Source of the DNA: Paracoccus haematequi
GTDB taxonomy: Bacteria > Pseudomonadota > Alphaproteobacteria > Rhodobacterales > Rhodobacteraceae
Direction: 5' to 3'
DNA: 64,000 nt
Assembly: GCF_900631945.1 (NCBI RefSeq)
Contig: NZ_UZWE01000028.1
Location: 1-64,000, forward strand
Below the pieces are notes generated by a model. That model was not told the origin of the DNA and did no database searches. It worked only from the letters and a program-made list of their open reading frames with translations. How positions within the stretch are numbered: position 1 is the stretch's first letter; each line of letters opens with the position of its first letter. Positions 15,292 to 23,880 of this stretch are shown one piece after another. Made by a program: the position numbers and the translations under genes.

Positions 15292-16530
15292 ATGGCCCTC
15301 GATGATCGCCTGATGCCCTTCGAGATCAGCATTCCGGACGAACAGTTGGAAGACATGATGTCGCGGCTGAAGCGCACGCGCTTTCCCGACGATTTCGCCA
15401 ATGAGGACTGGCGCTACGGCTATAACACCGCCTATCATCGGGAACTGGTCGATTACTGGATCAACGACCACGACTGGCGCGACGTCGAGCGCCGCATGAA
15501 CCAGCTGCCGCAGTTCCGGATCGAACTGATGGGCGTGCCGCTGCACGTGATCCACGTCCGCGGCAAGGGCCCGAACCCGATGCCGTTGCTGCTGCATCAC
15601 GGCTGGCCCTGGACCTTCTGGGATCTGCGCAAGGTCATCGGCCCGCTGACCGACCCCGAGGCTTATGGCGGCCGGGCCGAGGACAGTTTCGACGTCGTGC
15701 TGATCTCGCTGCCGGGCTACGGGTTCAGCTCGCCCCTGCGCGAGACGGGCTGGAACTTCTGGCGCACTGCGGATCTGGAAAACACGCTGATGACCAAGAT
15801 CCTTGGTTATCAGCGCTATGCGACGGCGGGCGGGGACTGGGGCGCGCTGATCGCGCAGCAGCACGGCCACAAATACGAACGCGACGTGATCGGCGTCTAC
15901 ACGCATTTCCCCGCGCAAATGAGCCATTACCTTCCCGGCCATCCCGATCAGCCCGCAGGCGTCGACTATGACCCGGCCCTGGGCCTGCCGGCGGCCAGCG
16001 AATACAGCGCCGACGAGGCGGGCTGGTTTGAACGCGGCAAGCTGTTCGTCGAACGTGAGAGCGGTTACGGCGAATTGCAGCTGACAAAGCCGCAGACTTT
16101 GGCGGCCCTGGTCGCGGACAGCCCGGCCGGCCAATTGGCCTGGATCACCGAGAAGCGTTATTTCTGGGGCTTGGCCGAACGTGGCGAAGGCACCCCCGCC
16201 TTCGAGAAGGTCTGGCCCAAGGAGGACCTGGTCACCACGGCCGCAGTCTATTTCCTAACCGGCACCGGCGGAACCTCGTGCCGCTACTATTGGGAATGCC
16301 GCGGCAATCCCTGGACGCCCAGCCATGACCGCTTCCCGGTGGTGGGCGTGCCCACCGCCGTCTCGATCTATCCCGGCGAGATCTACAAGCCACCGCTCAC
16401 CTGGACGCAGAAATACTTCAACCTCAAGCAATACCGCGTCCACGACTCGGGCGGCCACTTCGCACCCCTGGAAGAGCCCGAGATCTATGTCGACGACATC
16501 CGCAGCTTTTTCGCGACGCTGCGCGACTGA
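15292..16530 (+). CDS. Epoxide hydrolase of the alpha/beta-hydrolase EHN family
   Basis: The 412-aa protein begins with an epoxide-hydrolase N-terminal (EHN) domain (FEISIPDEQLEDMMSRLKRTRFP, residues about 9-31, to about 110). The alpha/beta-hydrolase core follows: the oxyanion-hole motif HHGWPWTFW, SLPGYGFS, and the nucleophile elbow GGDWGALIAQ with an aspartate nucleophile. A catalytic histidine is expected near HDSGGHFAPLEEPE at the C-terminus. Bacterial EHN proteins may also act on esters, so the substrate is open. GGGAGG precedes the ATG. It lies between the dipeptidase and the binding protein of an ABC importer and may process the imported compound. Confidence 0.85.
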   Translation: MALDDRLMPFEISIPDEQLEDMMSRLKRTRFPDDFANEDWRYGYNTAYHRELVDYWINDHDWRDVERRMNQLPQFRIELMGVPLHVIHVRGKGPNPMPLLLHHGWPWTFWDLRKVIGPLTDPEAYGGRAEDSFDVVLISLPGYGFSSPLRETGWNFWRTADLENTLMTKILGYQRYATAGGDWGALIAQQHGHKYERDVIGVYTHFPAQMSHYLPGHPDQPAGVDYDPALGLPAASEYSADEAGWFERGKLFVERESGYGELQLTKPQTLAALVADSPAGQLAWITEKRYFWGLAERGEGTPAFEKVWPKEDLVTTAAVYFLTGTGGTSCRYYWECRGNPWTPSHDRFPVVGVPTAVSIYPGEIYKPPLTWTQKYFNLKQYRVHDSGGHFAPLEEPEIYVDDIRSFFATLRD

Positions 16531-16569
16531 CCCCCCGAACATCAACAAGACGACCAACAGGAGAGTGAC

Positions 16570-17718
16570 ATGTGTGAGAAGACTGCCCATCTGCCGCTGA
16601 ACCGCACGCGTCGCGCCCTTGGCATGACCGTGATGGCCGCCGCCTTGGCAACAGGGCTTGGCCTCGGGTCCGCCTCGGCGCAGGAATTGTCGCCCGATGA
16701 ATGGGTGATGGTAGTGTCGGTCATCAACACGACCAATCCCTATATGATTTCCAACATCGAGGGCGCAAAGGCGCTAGCCGACCACCTGGGCCTGCCGCTC
16801 GAGGTGGTGAACTCGAACAACTCCTCGCAAGAGGGGATTTCGAACATCATGGCGATCCTGGCCAGCGGCAGGAAGCCGATCATGTTCGTGAACACCGTGT
16901 CCTCCTCGGATGCGCCGACCATCGTGGACGCCGTCGGCCGCGCGGGCGGCTATGTGACGATCTGGTGGAACAAGCCCGACGATTACAAGCCGTGGAACGT
17001 AGGCGATCATTTCGTGGCCTTCCAGAAGCATCCTGGCGTGTCCTCGGGGCGTTGCGGCGCGCAGGCGATCGCGGGCGCCCTGGACGGCGAGGGCGAGGTC
17101 GTCCTGCTGCCGGGCGTTCAGGACAGCACCACCAGTCAGACCCGCGTCGCGGGCTTCCGCGCCGAGATCGCCGAGAATTTCCCCGGTATCACCATCCTGG
17201 AGGAGCGTCCCTCGAACTGGGACCCGCAGATTGCGGCGCGCAACGCCCAAGACCTGATCGTGAAATACGGCGACCAGATCGACGCGGTCTGGAGCGCGGA
17301 TGACGCCATGCAGATCGGCGCCATGCAAGCCTTCGAGAACGCGGGCCTGCTGAACCAGGTCAAGTTCGCCTCGGACGGGCTCTACCCGAAGACGCTGGAA
17401 GACATCCAGTCGGGCCGCGGCAACAACGCGATCGTCGGCGAGACCTTCCATCGCGGCTACATGGCGTCGGCCGTCGGCCTCTATACCGCCTATCTGGCGG
17501 CGACGGGCGAGATCGTCCCAAGCGAACTGCCCGAGGACAAGCGCGAGAGCCTGTTCGACCTGAGCTGTGTGACGCCCGATAATATCGGCGACTATCTGCA
17601 ATATGACGAGCCCGGCGCACCGGCCGCCTTTGTCGACCGCCTTGTCGAAAGCGGTCCCTGGGACGTCGCGCCCATGCCGCTGGTCGGCGGGGGTGTCGAG
17701 GTTCTTCCCGGAAGCTGA
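16570..17718 (+). CDS. Sugar-type ABC importer periplasmic binding protein (importer 1)
   Basis: The 382-aa protein has a long N-terminal signal region; the hydrophobic core is MTVMAAALATGLGLG and cleavage is likely after SASAQ. The mature part starts WVMVVSVINTTNPYM, the pattern of RbsB-like type I binding proteins, and continues with VVNSNNSSQEGISNIMAIL and the AVWSADDAMQIGAMQAFE hinge region. It is about 60 residues longer than typical RbsB, with an extended C-terminus including LFDLSCVTPDNIG. AGGAGAG lies just before the ATG. It feeds the permeases and ATPase encoded downstream. The ligand is unknown. Confidence 0.88.
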   Translation: MCEKTAHLPLNRTRRALGMTVMAAALATGLGLGSASAQELSPDEWVMVVSVINTTNPYMISNIEGAKALADHLGLPLEVVNSNNSSQEGISNIMAILASGRKPIMFVNTVSSSDAPTIVDAVGRAGGYVTIWWNKPDDYKPWNVGDHFVAFQKHPGVSSGRCGAQAIAGALDGEGEVVLLPGVQDSTTSQTRVAGFRAEIAENFPGITILEERPSNWDPQIAARNAQDLIVKYGDQIDAVWSADDAMQIGAMQAFENAGLLNQVKFASDGLYPKTLEDIQSGRGNNAIVGETFHRGYMASAVGLYTAYLAATGEIVPSELPEDKRESLFDLSCVTPDNIGDYLQYDEPGAPAAFVDRLVESGPWDVAPMPLVGGGVEVLPGS

Positions 17719-17728
17719 TGCGCCATCC

Positions 17729-17750
17729 GGGCCGGCCCGCACCCCGGCCC
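17729..17750 (+). other. Stem-loop after binding-protein gene of importer 1
   Basis: GGGCCGG (17729-17735) pairs with CCGGCCC (17744-17750) across an 8-base loop, 11 bases after the binding-protein stop. No strong T-run follows (only GTTT 7 bases on). It probably stabilises the binding-protein mRNA or partly attenuates downstream transcription. Confidence 0.45.
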
Positions 17751-17779
17751 GCAGTCGTTTCCACATCCAAGGTAGAGCG

Positions 17780-18814
17780 ATGTCCAGTTTTGCCCGACAT
17801 CGGATCCCCGATGGTTCCGCCCAATCTGCCCGCCTTGTCCCGCCTGAGCGTTGGCGTGCCGCCTTGCGTCATGCGCCGTTGGGCATGATCCTGTCCATCG
17901 TCGTGCTGGCGGTGGTCTTCACCTGGGCCAATCCGCGCTTTGGCAGCGTCGAGAACCTGCAGAACCTGCTATATCAGGTTGCTGTCCCCCTGATCGTGGT
18001 GGTCGGCACGACAATGGTGATCCAGATGGGTTCGATCGATCTGTCGGTGCAGGGCGTCATGGGCGCCTCTGGCATGGCCTGGATCCTGATGTCTCCGAAC
18101 AGCCGTCTGGCGGTGGATTTCGGGCCCTGGGCCTGGGTCGCGGCCTTGGCGCTCGGTCTGGGTCTCGGCCTGCTGGCAGGGATCGTCCATGCGCGGCTGA
18201 AGGTGCCGTCCTTTGTCGTGACGCTGGGAACCTGGTATATCGGCCTGGGGATCGGCGTCCTGCTCTATGGCAACGGCATGCTGCCCAGCCTGACCAGCGA
18301 GACGCTGGCCCGCTGGCCGACTCGGCTGACATTGGGCGTGCCGAACGCCTTCTGGCTGGCGGCTGCGGCGCTGGGCCTCGGGCTTCTGGTAATGAACTAC
18401 ACGCGTCTGGGGCGCGGCATCCTGGCCATCGGCAACAACGAGACGATCGCCGGCGCGATGGGTCTGCCGGTCGCGTCCATCAAGATCATGGCCTTTGCCG
18501 TCGCGGGACTTCTCAGCGCGCTGGCGGGCATCCTTGCGACAATGCAGCTTGGCTCGGGCTCGCCTGATATCGGGTCGGGGCAACTGTTCACCGTCATCCC
18601 GGCCGCGGTGATCGCGGGCACTGCCCTCAGCGGCGGTGAGGGCGGTGTAGTGCGCTCGGCCTTAGGGGTGTTCCTGCTGATCCTGTTGAACAACGGGCTG
18701 GTCCTGGCGGGGGTCGATCCGGACTTCCAGTCGGGGATCTTCGGCGCGATCCTGGTCGTCGCCATCATCGCGGTGTCCTGGCCCCTGCGCGGGCGGTTGA
18801 AGGTGGCGAAATGA
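17780..18814 (+). CDS. Ribose-type ABC importer permease (importer 1, first permease)
   Basis: The 344-aa RbsC/BPD_transp_2 permease has multiple hydrophobic spans. Family landmarks are QMGSIDLSVQGVMG, VPSFVVTLGTWYIGLGIG, GNNETIAGAMGLPV with the cytoplasmic coupling loop, and a PAAVIAGTALSGGEGGV segment. The long upstream frame is shortened to ATG 17780 because it lies directly after the binding-protein gene and avoids overlap. It overlaps the ATPase gene by 4 bases. This importer has two separate permease genes (here and 20331-21326), whereas RbsC often forms homodimers. Confidence 0.9.
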   Translation: MSSFARHRIPDGSAQSARLVPPERWRAALRHAPLGMILSIVVLAVVFTWANPRFGSVENLQNLLYQVAVPLIVVVGTTMVIQMGSIDLSVQGVMGASGMAWILMSPNSRLAVDFGPWAWVAALALGLGLGLLAGIVHARLKVPSFVVTLGTWYIGLGIGVLLYGNGMLPSLTSETLARWPTRLTLGVPNAFWLAAAALGLGLLVMNYTRLGRGILAIGNNETIAGAMGLPVASIKIMAFAVAGLLSALAGILATMQLGSGSPDIGSGQLFTVIPAAVIAGTALSGGEGGVVRSALGVFLLILLNNGLVLAGVDPDFQSGIFGAILVVAIIAVSWPLRGRLKVAK

Positions 18815-20334
18815 CTGACATGCATCCTCCCGTGCTGCGACTGTCGCACATCTGCCGGTCCTTTGGCCCGGTCAAGGCGGTGAACGACGTGTCGCTGGAA
18901 ATCCGCCGAGGCGAGGTTGTTGGCCTGATCGGAGAGAACGGCGCCGGCAAGTCCACCCTGCTGAAGATCTTGGCGGGGATCGAGCGGCCCGACAGCGGCG
19001 AGATGCAGCTGAACGGCTGCCCGGTTCAGTTCCGCGGCCCGCGCGACGCGTTGCGGGCCGGGGTCGGGGTCGTGCATCAGGAACAGTCGCTGTTCACCAA
19101 CCTCACCATCGCCGAAAATATCGACCAGCACAGTTCCGCCCGCAGCGGGCTGGAACGTGCCGGCCTGCAGGACTGGGGTCGCATCAACCGCGAGGCGGCC
19201 CGCGCGCTTGCCAAGATCGGCGTGCGTCTCAGCCCGACGACCCGTGTCGGCGACCTGTCCTTTATCGACCGTCAGATGGTCGAGATCGCCCGCGCCGTCT
19301 GCATCGATCCGGGCCAGGGCGCGACGCCGCTGGTCATCCTGGACGAACCCACCGCCGTCCTCGAGGCCGCCGAGACCCAGATCCTGGAACGCGAGATCCG
19401 CAAGCTCCGCGATTTCGCCAGCGTGATCTTCGTCTCGCACCGCCTGGACGAGATCATGCGCATCTGCGACCGCGTGATCGTCATGCGCAGCGGCCGCCTG
19501 GCCACCAACAAGCCAATCTCGGACGTGACCAAGGACGACCTGTTCCGCGCCATGGTCGATGGCGATCACCAGCCGGTCGTCCGGCGCAGCAGCCCGGCAA
19601 CCAGAACCCCGGTGCTTGAGGCGCGCGGCCTTAGCCGGGGGGGCGCGTTCAGCGAGATCTCGTTCTCGGTCCGGCCGGGGCAGATCCTGGCGCTGGTCGG
19701 GTCGAACGGCTCGGGCTGCGAAGCACTGATGCGCTGTGTCTATGGCGCGGAGGCGGTGGATGGCGGCCAGATTCTGGTGGACGGCCGGGCCGTGCGCCGC
19801 TGGTCGATCCGCAAGGCGATCGCGGCGGGGCTGGCCTATGTCCCGGCCGAGCGCAAGACCGAGGGCATGATCGCAGGCCTTGCCGCGACGCGCAACATTG
19901 CGCTGACCCATCCCGGCGAGGGCGCGGCCGGACCCTTCCTGCGCCCCGGCCGCATGGCGCGCGTAGCGCAGGGCTGGTTCGACCGGCTGGAGGTGCGCCC
20001 CAACGACATCCACGCGCCGCTGATCCAGTTCTCGGGCGGCAACCAGCAAAAGGTCGTGCTGGCCAAATGGCTGAACGCCCCGGCGCTGAAGGTGCTGCTG
20101 CTGGATCACCCGCTGCGTGGCCTGGATGTCGGGGCAGGCGCGATCGTGAACCGTCAGATCCGCGCCGCCTGCGCCGCAGGCGCCGCCGTCGTCCTGATCC
20201 CCGACACGATCGAGGAGGCGCTGGAACTGGCCGATGACATCCTTGTCCTGCGGGACGGCAGGCATTCCGCGTGCCACGACCTTGCCGGTGGTGGCGCCCC
20301 TTCCATCCAAGAGATCGTGGCGGAAATGGTATGA
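18811..20334 (+). CDS. Ribose-type dual ABC ATPase (importer 1) with degenerate second site
   Basis: The 507-aa tandem ATPase belongs to the RbsA class. Domain 1 has Walker A GENGAGKSTLLK and Walker B LVILDEPTAVL, but the signature is LSFIDRQ rather than LSGGQ. Domain 2 has a degenerate P-loop GSNGSGCEAL (no lysine), an intact FSGGNQQKV signature and Walker B LLLDHPLRGLDVG, where histidine (residue 433) replaces the usual catalytic glutamate. Degeneracy of one site is common in this family, but loss of the Walker B glutamate on the half with the good signature is worth noting. It overlaps both neighbouring permease genes by 4 bases. Confidence 0.9.
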   Translation: MTDMHPPVLRLSHICRSFGPVKAVNDVSLEIRRGEVVGLIGENGAGKSTLLKILAGIERPDSGEMQLNGCPVQFRGPRDALRAGVGVVHQEQSLFTNLTIAENIDQHSSARSGLERAGLQDWGRINREAARALAKIGVRLSPTTRVGDLSFIDRQMVEIARAVCIDPGQGATPLVILDEPTAVLEAAETQILEREIRKLRDFASVIFVSHRLDEIMRICDRVIVMRSGRLATNKPISDVTKDDLFRAMVDGDHQPVVRRSSPATRTPVLEARGLSRGGAFSEISFSVRPGQILALVGSNGSGCEALMRCVYGAEAVDGGQILVDGRAVRRWSIRKAIAAGLAYVPAERKTEGMIAGLAATRNIALTHPGEGAAGPFLRPGRMARVAQGWFDRLEVRPNDIHAPLIQFSGGNQQKVVLAKWLNAPALKVLLLDHPLRGLDVGAGAIVNRQIRAACAAGAAVVLIPDTIEEALELADDILVLRDGRHSACHDLAGGGAPSIQEIVAEMV

Positions 20335-21326
20335 CCGATCACAGCGAGATTTTGATGAACCGCACTACCCTGGCCAAACCGCTTGGCGGGCGCCTGTCGC
20401 GGCTGGCCTCCGGGCACGTCATTGCCCCGCCTCTGGTCTTTGCGGTGATGCTGGGGGCGGTCTGGTTGCTGAACCCGAACTATCTCAGCCCCTTCGGCAT
20501 CTCGATCGTGGCGGCGACGGCGGCACCGATCCTGCTGCTGGCGCTGGGGCAGGCGACGGTGCTGAATGTCGGCTCGATCGACCTGTCCAACGCGGCGACC
20601 AGCCTGCTGGGCACGATCCTGCTGGCAATGATCCTGCCCGGATACGGATTCTGGGGCATCCTGGCGATCCTGGCGCTGGTCACGGTGATCGGCGCCATCG
20701 TGGCTTATGCGCAAGTCCCTTCATTTGCGCTGACCCTTGGCACGCTGGGTGTGCTGCAGACGGCGGCGCTGGTCACCAGCGATTCACAGACGATCTATCT
20801 GGGCGCGAACCGGGAACTGGTCTCGACGCTCTATACCACGAATGTCGGCTTCGTGCCGCTGAGCTTCTGGCTGGCGGTGGCGGTGGCGCTGGTCTTCTGG
20901 GCGGCGCTGCAATTCACCCGCGCCGGCCAGTCGATGACCGCCATGGGCAAGAACGAGACCGCCGCCATCCTGTCCGGGGTGCCGGTGCGCGGGCTGCGGA
21001 TTGCGGCCTTCGCCGTCTCGGGCTTCCTAGGGGGTGTCGCGGGGCTGGCGATCCTGGCGCAGGCGGGCTCCGCCTCGGCCAGCGGTATCGGCAGCGCGCT
21101 GCTGCTGCCCGGGATTGCGGCCGCGCTGGTCGGCGGGGCTTCGATCTCGGGCGGTCAGACGAACCCGCTGAACGTGATCTTCGGCGCGCTGACCGTGGCC
21201 TTCGTGCCGATGGCGATCCAGGCATTGGGCGTGGGCGCGCAGTCGCAGAGCCTTGTCTATGGCCTGTTCATCATTCTGGTCGTCGCCCTGACCACCACCC
21301 GCAGCCGGGGCATCGTCATCAAGTGA
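20331..21326 (+). CDS. Ribose-type ABC importer permease (importer 1, second permease)
   Basis: The 331-aa BPD_transp_2 permease has LNVGSIDLSNAATSLLGT, VPSFALTLGTLGVLQTAAL, MGKNETAAILSGVPVRGLR and LVGGASISGGQTNPL as family landmarks. ATG 20331 overlaps the ATPase stop (ATGA). It diverges from the permease at 17780-18814, so importer 1 probably uses a heterodimeric channel. The operon ends here; the next gene runs in the opposite direction with only 29 bases between stops and no obvious terminator. Confidence 0.9.
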   Translation: MTDHSEILMNRTTLAKPLGGRLSRLASGHVIAPPLVFAVMLGAVWLLNPNYLSPFGISIVAATAAPILLLALGQATVLNVGSIDLSNAATSLLGTILLAMILPGYGFWGILAILALVTVIGAIVAYAQVPSFALTLGTLGVLQTAALVTSDSQTIYLGANRELVSTLYTTNVGFVPLSFWLAVAVALVFWAALQFTRAGQSMTAMGKNETAAILSGVPVRGLRIAAFAVSGFLGGVAGLAILAQAGSASASGIGSALLLPGIAAALVGGASISGGQTNPLNVIFGALTVAFVPMAIQALGVGAQSQSLVYGLFIILVVALTTTRSRGIVIK

Positions 21327-21355
21327 CGTGGCGGGCCTTTGAGGGGGGTATTGGT

Positions 21356-22291
21356 TCAACCGTGTGCCGCCCTCAGCCGCCGGAAATCCGCCCCCGCGTG
21401 GTGGCTGGACCGGGTCAGCGGGCTGGCCGAGACGACCAGGAACCCCTTTCCGAGCGCCGCCCGCTCGTAGCCGGCGAATTCCTCGGGCGTGACGTAGCGC
21501 GCGATAGCGTGGTGGCGCGGGGTCGGCTGCAGATATTGCCCGACGGTCAGGAAATCGACATCCGCCGCGCGCATGTCATCCATCACTTGCAGGATCTGCG
21601 GCCGCGTCTCGCCCAGCCCGACCATCAGCCCGGACTTGGTGAAGATGCGGGGCTCCAGCTCCTTGGCGCGCTGCAAGAGACGCAGCGAATGGAAATAGCG
21701 CGCCCCAGGCCGCACCTCGGCGTAAAGGCCCGGCACGGTTTCCAGATTATGGTTGAAGACGTCGGGGCGCGCGGCAATGACCGTCTCCAGCGCCTCGGGT
21801 CCGCATTTCAGGAAATCGGGCACCAGCACCTCGATCGTGGTGCCGGGGGCGCGGTGGCGGATGGCGCGGATTGTCTGCGCGAAATGCGCGGCGCCGCCAT
21901 CGTCTAGATCGTCGCGGTCCACGCTGGTGATGACGACGTGATCCAGACCCAGCCTGGCCACCGCATCCGCCACGCGGCTTGGTTCGAACGGGTCCAGCGC
22001 GTCGGGGCGACCGGTCGCCACGTTGCAGAAGGTGCAGCCGCGCGTGCAGATCTGGCCCATGATCATCATGGTGGCATGGCCCTGGCTCCAGCATTCGCCC
22101 AGGTTCGGGCAACCGGCCTCTTGGCAGACGGTGGTCAGGCCGCGGCTTTCGACGATGTCCCGCGTCAGGGTCAGCCGGTCGCTGCTGCGCAGCTTTACGC
22201 GGATCCAGTCGGGGCGCGGCGGCGGGGCCGAGGGCGTGCGACGCGCCTTTTCGGGATGGCGCTGGTCGGGGTTGGTCAGGTCGCGGGGCAT
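21356..22291 (-). CDS. lipA: Lipoyl synthase
   Basis: The 311-aa radical-SAM enzyme inserts two sulfurs into octanoyl-lysine on lipoyl domains. Both iron-sulfur cluster motifs are present: C56-x4-C61-x5-C67 ([13 protein letters not shown]) for the auxiliary cluster and C82-x3-C86-x2-C89 (CTRGCTFC) for the SAM cluster. [15 protein letters not shown] and [11 protein letters not shown] are also typical. ATG 22291 is chosen; it overlaps the end of the kinase gene by 16 bases. Its place in a catabolic operon near a free lipoyl-domain protein (27140-27379) points to a dedicated copy serving that dehydrogenase, in addition to a housekeeping lipA expected elsewhere. Confidence 0.93.
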   Translation of the reverse strand: MPRDLTNPDQRHPEKARRTPSAPPPRPDWIRVKLRSSDRLTLTRDIVESRGLTTVCQEAGCPNLGECWSQGHATMMIMGQICTRGCTFCNVATGRPDALDPFEPSRVADAVARLGLDHVVITSVDRDDLDDGGAAHFAQTIRAIRHRAPGTTIEVLVPDFLKCGPEALETVIAARPDVFNHNLETVPGLYAEVRPGARYFHSLRLLQRAKELEPRIFTKSGLMVGLGETRPQILQVMDDMRAADVDFLTVGQYLQPTPRHHAIARYVTPEEFAGYERAALGKGFLVVSASPLTRSSHHAGADFRRLRAAHG

Positions 22292-23772
22292 GGCAGCTTT
22301 TCTCGCGGAACGTGGCAAAGGTCGCGGTTCGGGCTGTGCCACAGATGCCGCGCCGATTCGACGATCTCCCGGTAATGGGCAAAGCCCGCCTCGTGCAGGG
22401 CGGCGCGTTCGCGTCGGGGCTCGATCACGCCTTCGGGGCGGGTCCATGAAACGCGGTCATAGTCGATGCCGACCACGTCCATCGCCACCATCGCGGCGCC
22501 CCGCGCGCCCACCTCAGGCTTGCGTGCGACTGACAGCGGGCGTTGCAGCGCGTCGGCCACCATTCGCGACCAGGTGATGGAATTCGACCCGCCGCCGCAG
22601 ACGGATAGCGTGCCGGTCAGGCCTGCCGCCTCGATGCATTCCCGGGCGGCGTAGGCGACCGATTCGCAAACCGAGCGAACCAGATCCGCCCGCGTCGTCG
22701 CGGTGGACAGACCTGCCAGCTGGCCCCGCGCGCGGACATCGACGAATGGCGCACGTTCGCCCGTGGTCGAGAAAAAGGGCAGGGCGGTCACCCCGCGCGA
22801 TCCGGGGCTGCTTTCGGCCAGCAGCGCGTCGACATCCTTGTGCGTGGCGCCGACCAGCGACAGGATCCAGTCCAGCGTGGCCGTTCCTACCGTCGCGGGC
22901 ATCGAACGTATCCAGCGGTCGTTCTGCGGCATGCAGAGCGTCATCCCCACGGCAGGCCCCGAGGTGTCGACGCGGTCCACCAGCACCTCGCAGGCGAGGG
23001 TGGTGCCGATGATGATCAGCCCCTCGCCCGGCCGTTCCACGCCCGCCCCGATCGGACAGGCGACCAGGTCGAAGGGCCCGGCATGGACCGGGATGCCCGT
23101 GGGCAGGCCGGTCAGCGCGGCCCCCTCTGCGTTCAGCGGAAAAGCCTGGCCCGGCCCGGGCATCACGGGCGCCAGCAGATGTCGGCAATGCTCGAGTCCC
23201 AGCATCCGCAGGATCTCGGGGTCGTAATCGCGCGCGACCACGTCCAGGAAGGGAAGGGACGCGTCCGAGGTGTCCGTCACCCGCGCGCCAGTCAGGCGTT
23301 GCAGGATGCCGTCCTTGAGATAGCTTGCGGTATGAGCCAGAGCCAGCCGGTCGGGTTCGGCGGCGCTCATCGCGGCCATCAGGGGCGCGTGGCTGCCCGG
23401 AAAGATCGCGTTGCCGTTGCGGCGGAAGACCGCCTCGAAGACGCCGCGGTCGATCCAGTCCTGAAGATAGGGGTTGCCGCGGTCGTCCAGCCAGGAGACC
23501 GCGCGCCCGCAGCCGCGCCCGTCCCGATCCAGAAGCCACAGGCCGTCGCTTTGCCCGGTGATGCCGATGGCCCTGGGGACTGGGCGTCCAGAGCAGGCCT
23601 CGGCCATGACCTCGCCGACGGCGTTGACGATCTCTTCGAAATCCTGCTCCATCCGGCCTTGCCCGTAGGAAGTCGGGCTGCTGCGTCGTGCCGCGACGGC
23701 GAGGCATTCCCCGTCCGGATCGAACAATGCGGCCTTGACCATCGACGTGCCGAGGTCGATCCCAAGAATCAT
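22276..23772 (-). CDS. FGGY-family carbohydrate/polyol kinase 1
   Basis: The 498-aa kinase has the N-terminal phosphate motif [17 protein letters not shown], the [13 protein letters not shown] segment, DDRGNP (substrate-binding loop), GTTLACEVL and the C-terminal ATP-binding [21 protein letters not shown]. It would phosphorylate a sugar or polyol imported by one of the two neighbouring ABC systems. ATG 23772 has GGAGGAG just upstream. Within FGGY I cannot separate xylulose-, erythritol- or glycerol-type specificity by eye. It is transcribed with lipA behind the promoter in the gap after sorC. Confidence 0.9.
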   Translation of the reverse strand: MILGIDLGTSMVKAALFDPDGECLAVAARRSSPTSYGQGRMEQDFEEIVNAVGEVMAEACSGRPVPRAIGITGQSDGLWLLDRDGRGCGRAVSWLDDRGNPYLQDWIDRGVFEAVFRRNGNAIFPGSHAPLMAAMSAAEPDRLALAHTASYLKDGILQRLTGARVTDTSDASLPFLDVVARDYDPEILRMLGLEHCRHLLAPVMPGPGQAFPLNAEGAALTGLPTGIPVHAGPFDLVACPIGAGVERPGEGLIIIGTTLACEVLVDRVDTSGPAVGMTLCMPQNDRWIRSMPATVGTATLDWILSLVGATHKDVDALLAESSPGSRGVTALPFFSTTGERAPFVDVRARGQLAGLSTATTRADLVRSVCESVAYAARECIEAAGLTGTLSVCGGGSNSITWSRMVADALQRPLSVARKPEVGARGAAMVAMDVVGIDYDRVSWTRPEGVIEPRRERAALHEAGFAHYREIVESARHLWHSPNRDLCHVPREKLPCPAT

Positions 23773-23880
23773 GTCTCCTCCTTGCGCGTGTCCCCGCATG
23801 CGCCCTGCGGGGCGGGATGCGCACTTTTTTACTCGCTCCCTCGAAAATTGAAGCATATGTTCATTATTTGCGCAAGTGGT
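23773..23880 (-). promoter_or_regulatory. Kinase-lipA promoter with operator candidate in the spacer
   Basis: On the minus strand TTGCGC (23875-23870) and TTCAAT (23852-23847) are 17 bases apart and fit -35 and -10 positions. TGAACATATG (23863-23854) lies in the spacer; with the following CTTCA it makes a near-palindrome. The other half-site-like sequence AACAAATGAAC overlaps the end of the sorC gene (about 23889-23879). Placement inside the promoter suggests repression. Confidence 0.5.

Noticed and set aside
18397..20310. 637-codon minus-strand frame opposite importer 1 ATPase
   Set aside because: Antisense codon-bias artefact of the RbsA-like gene.
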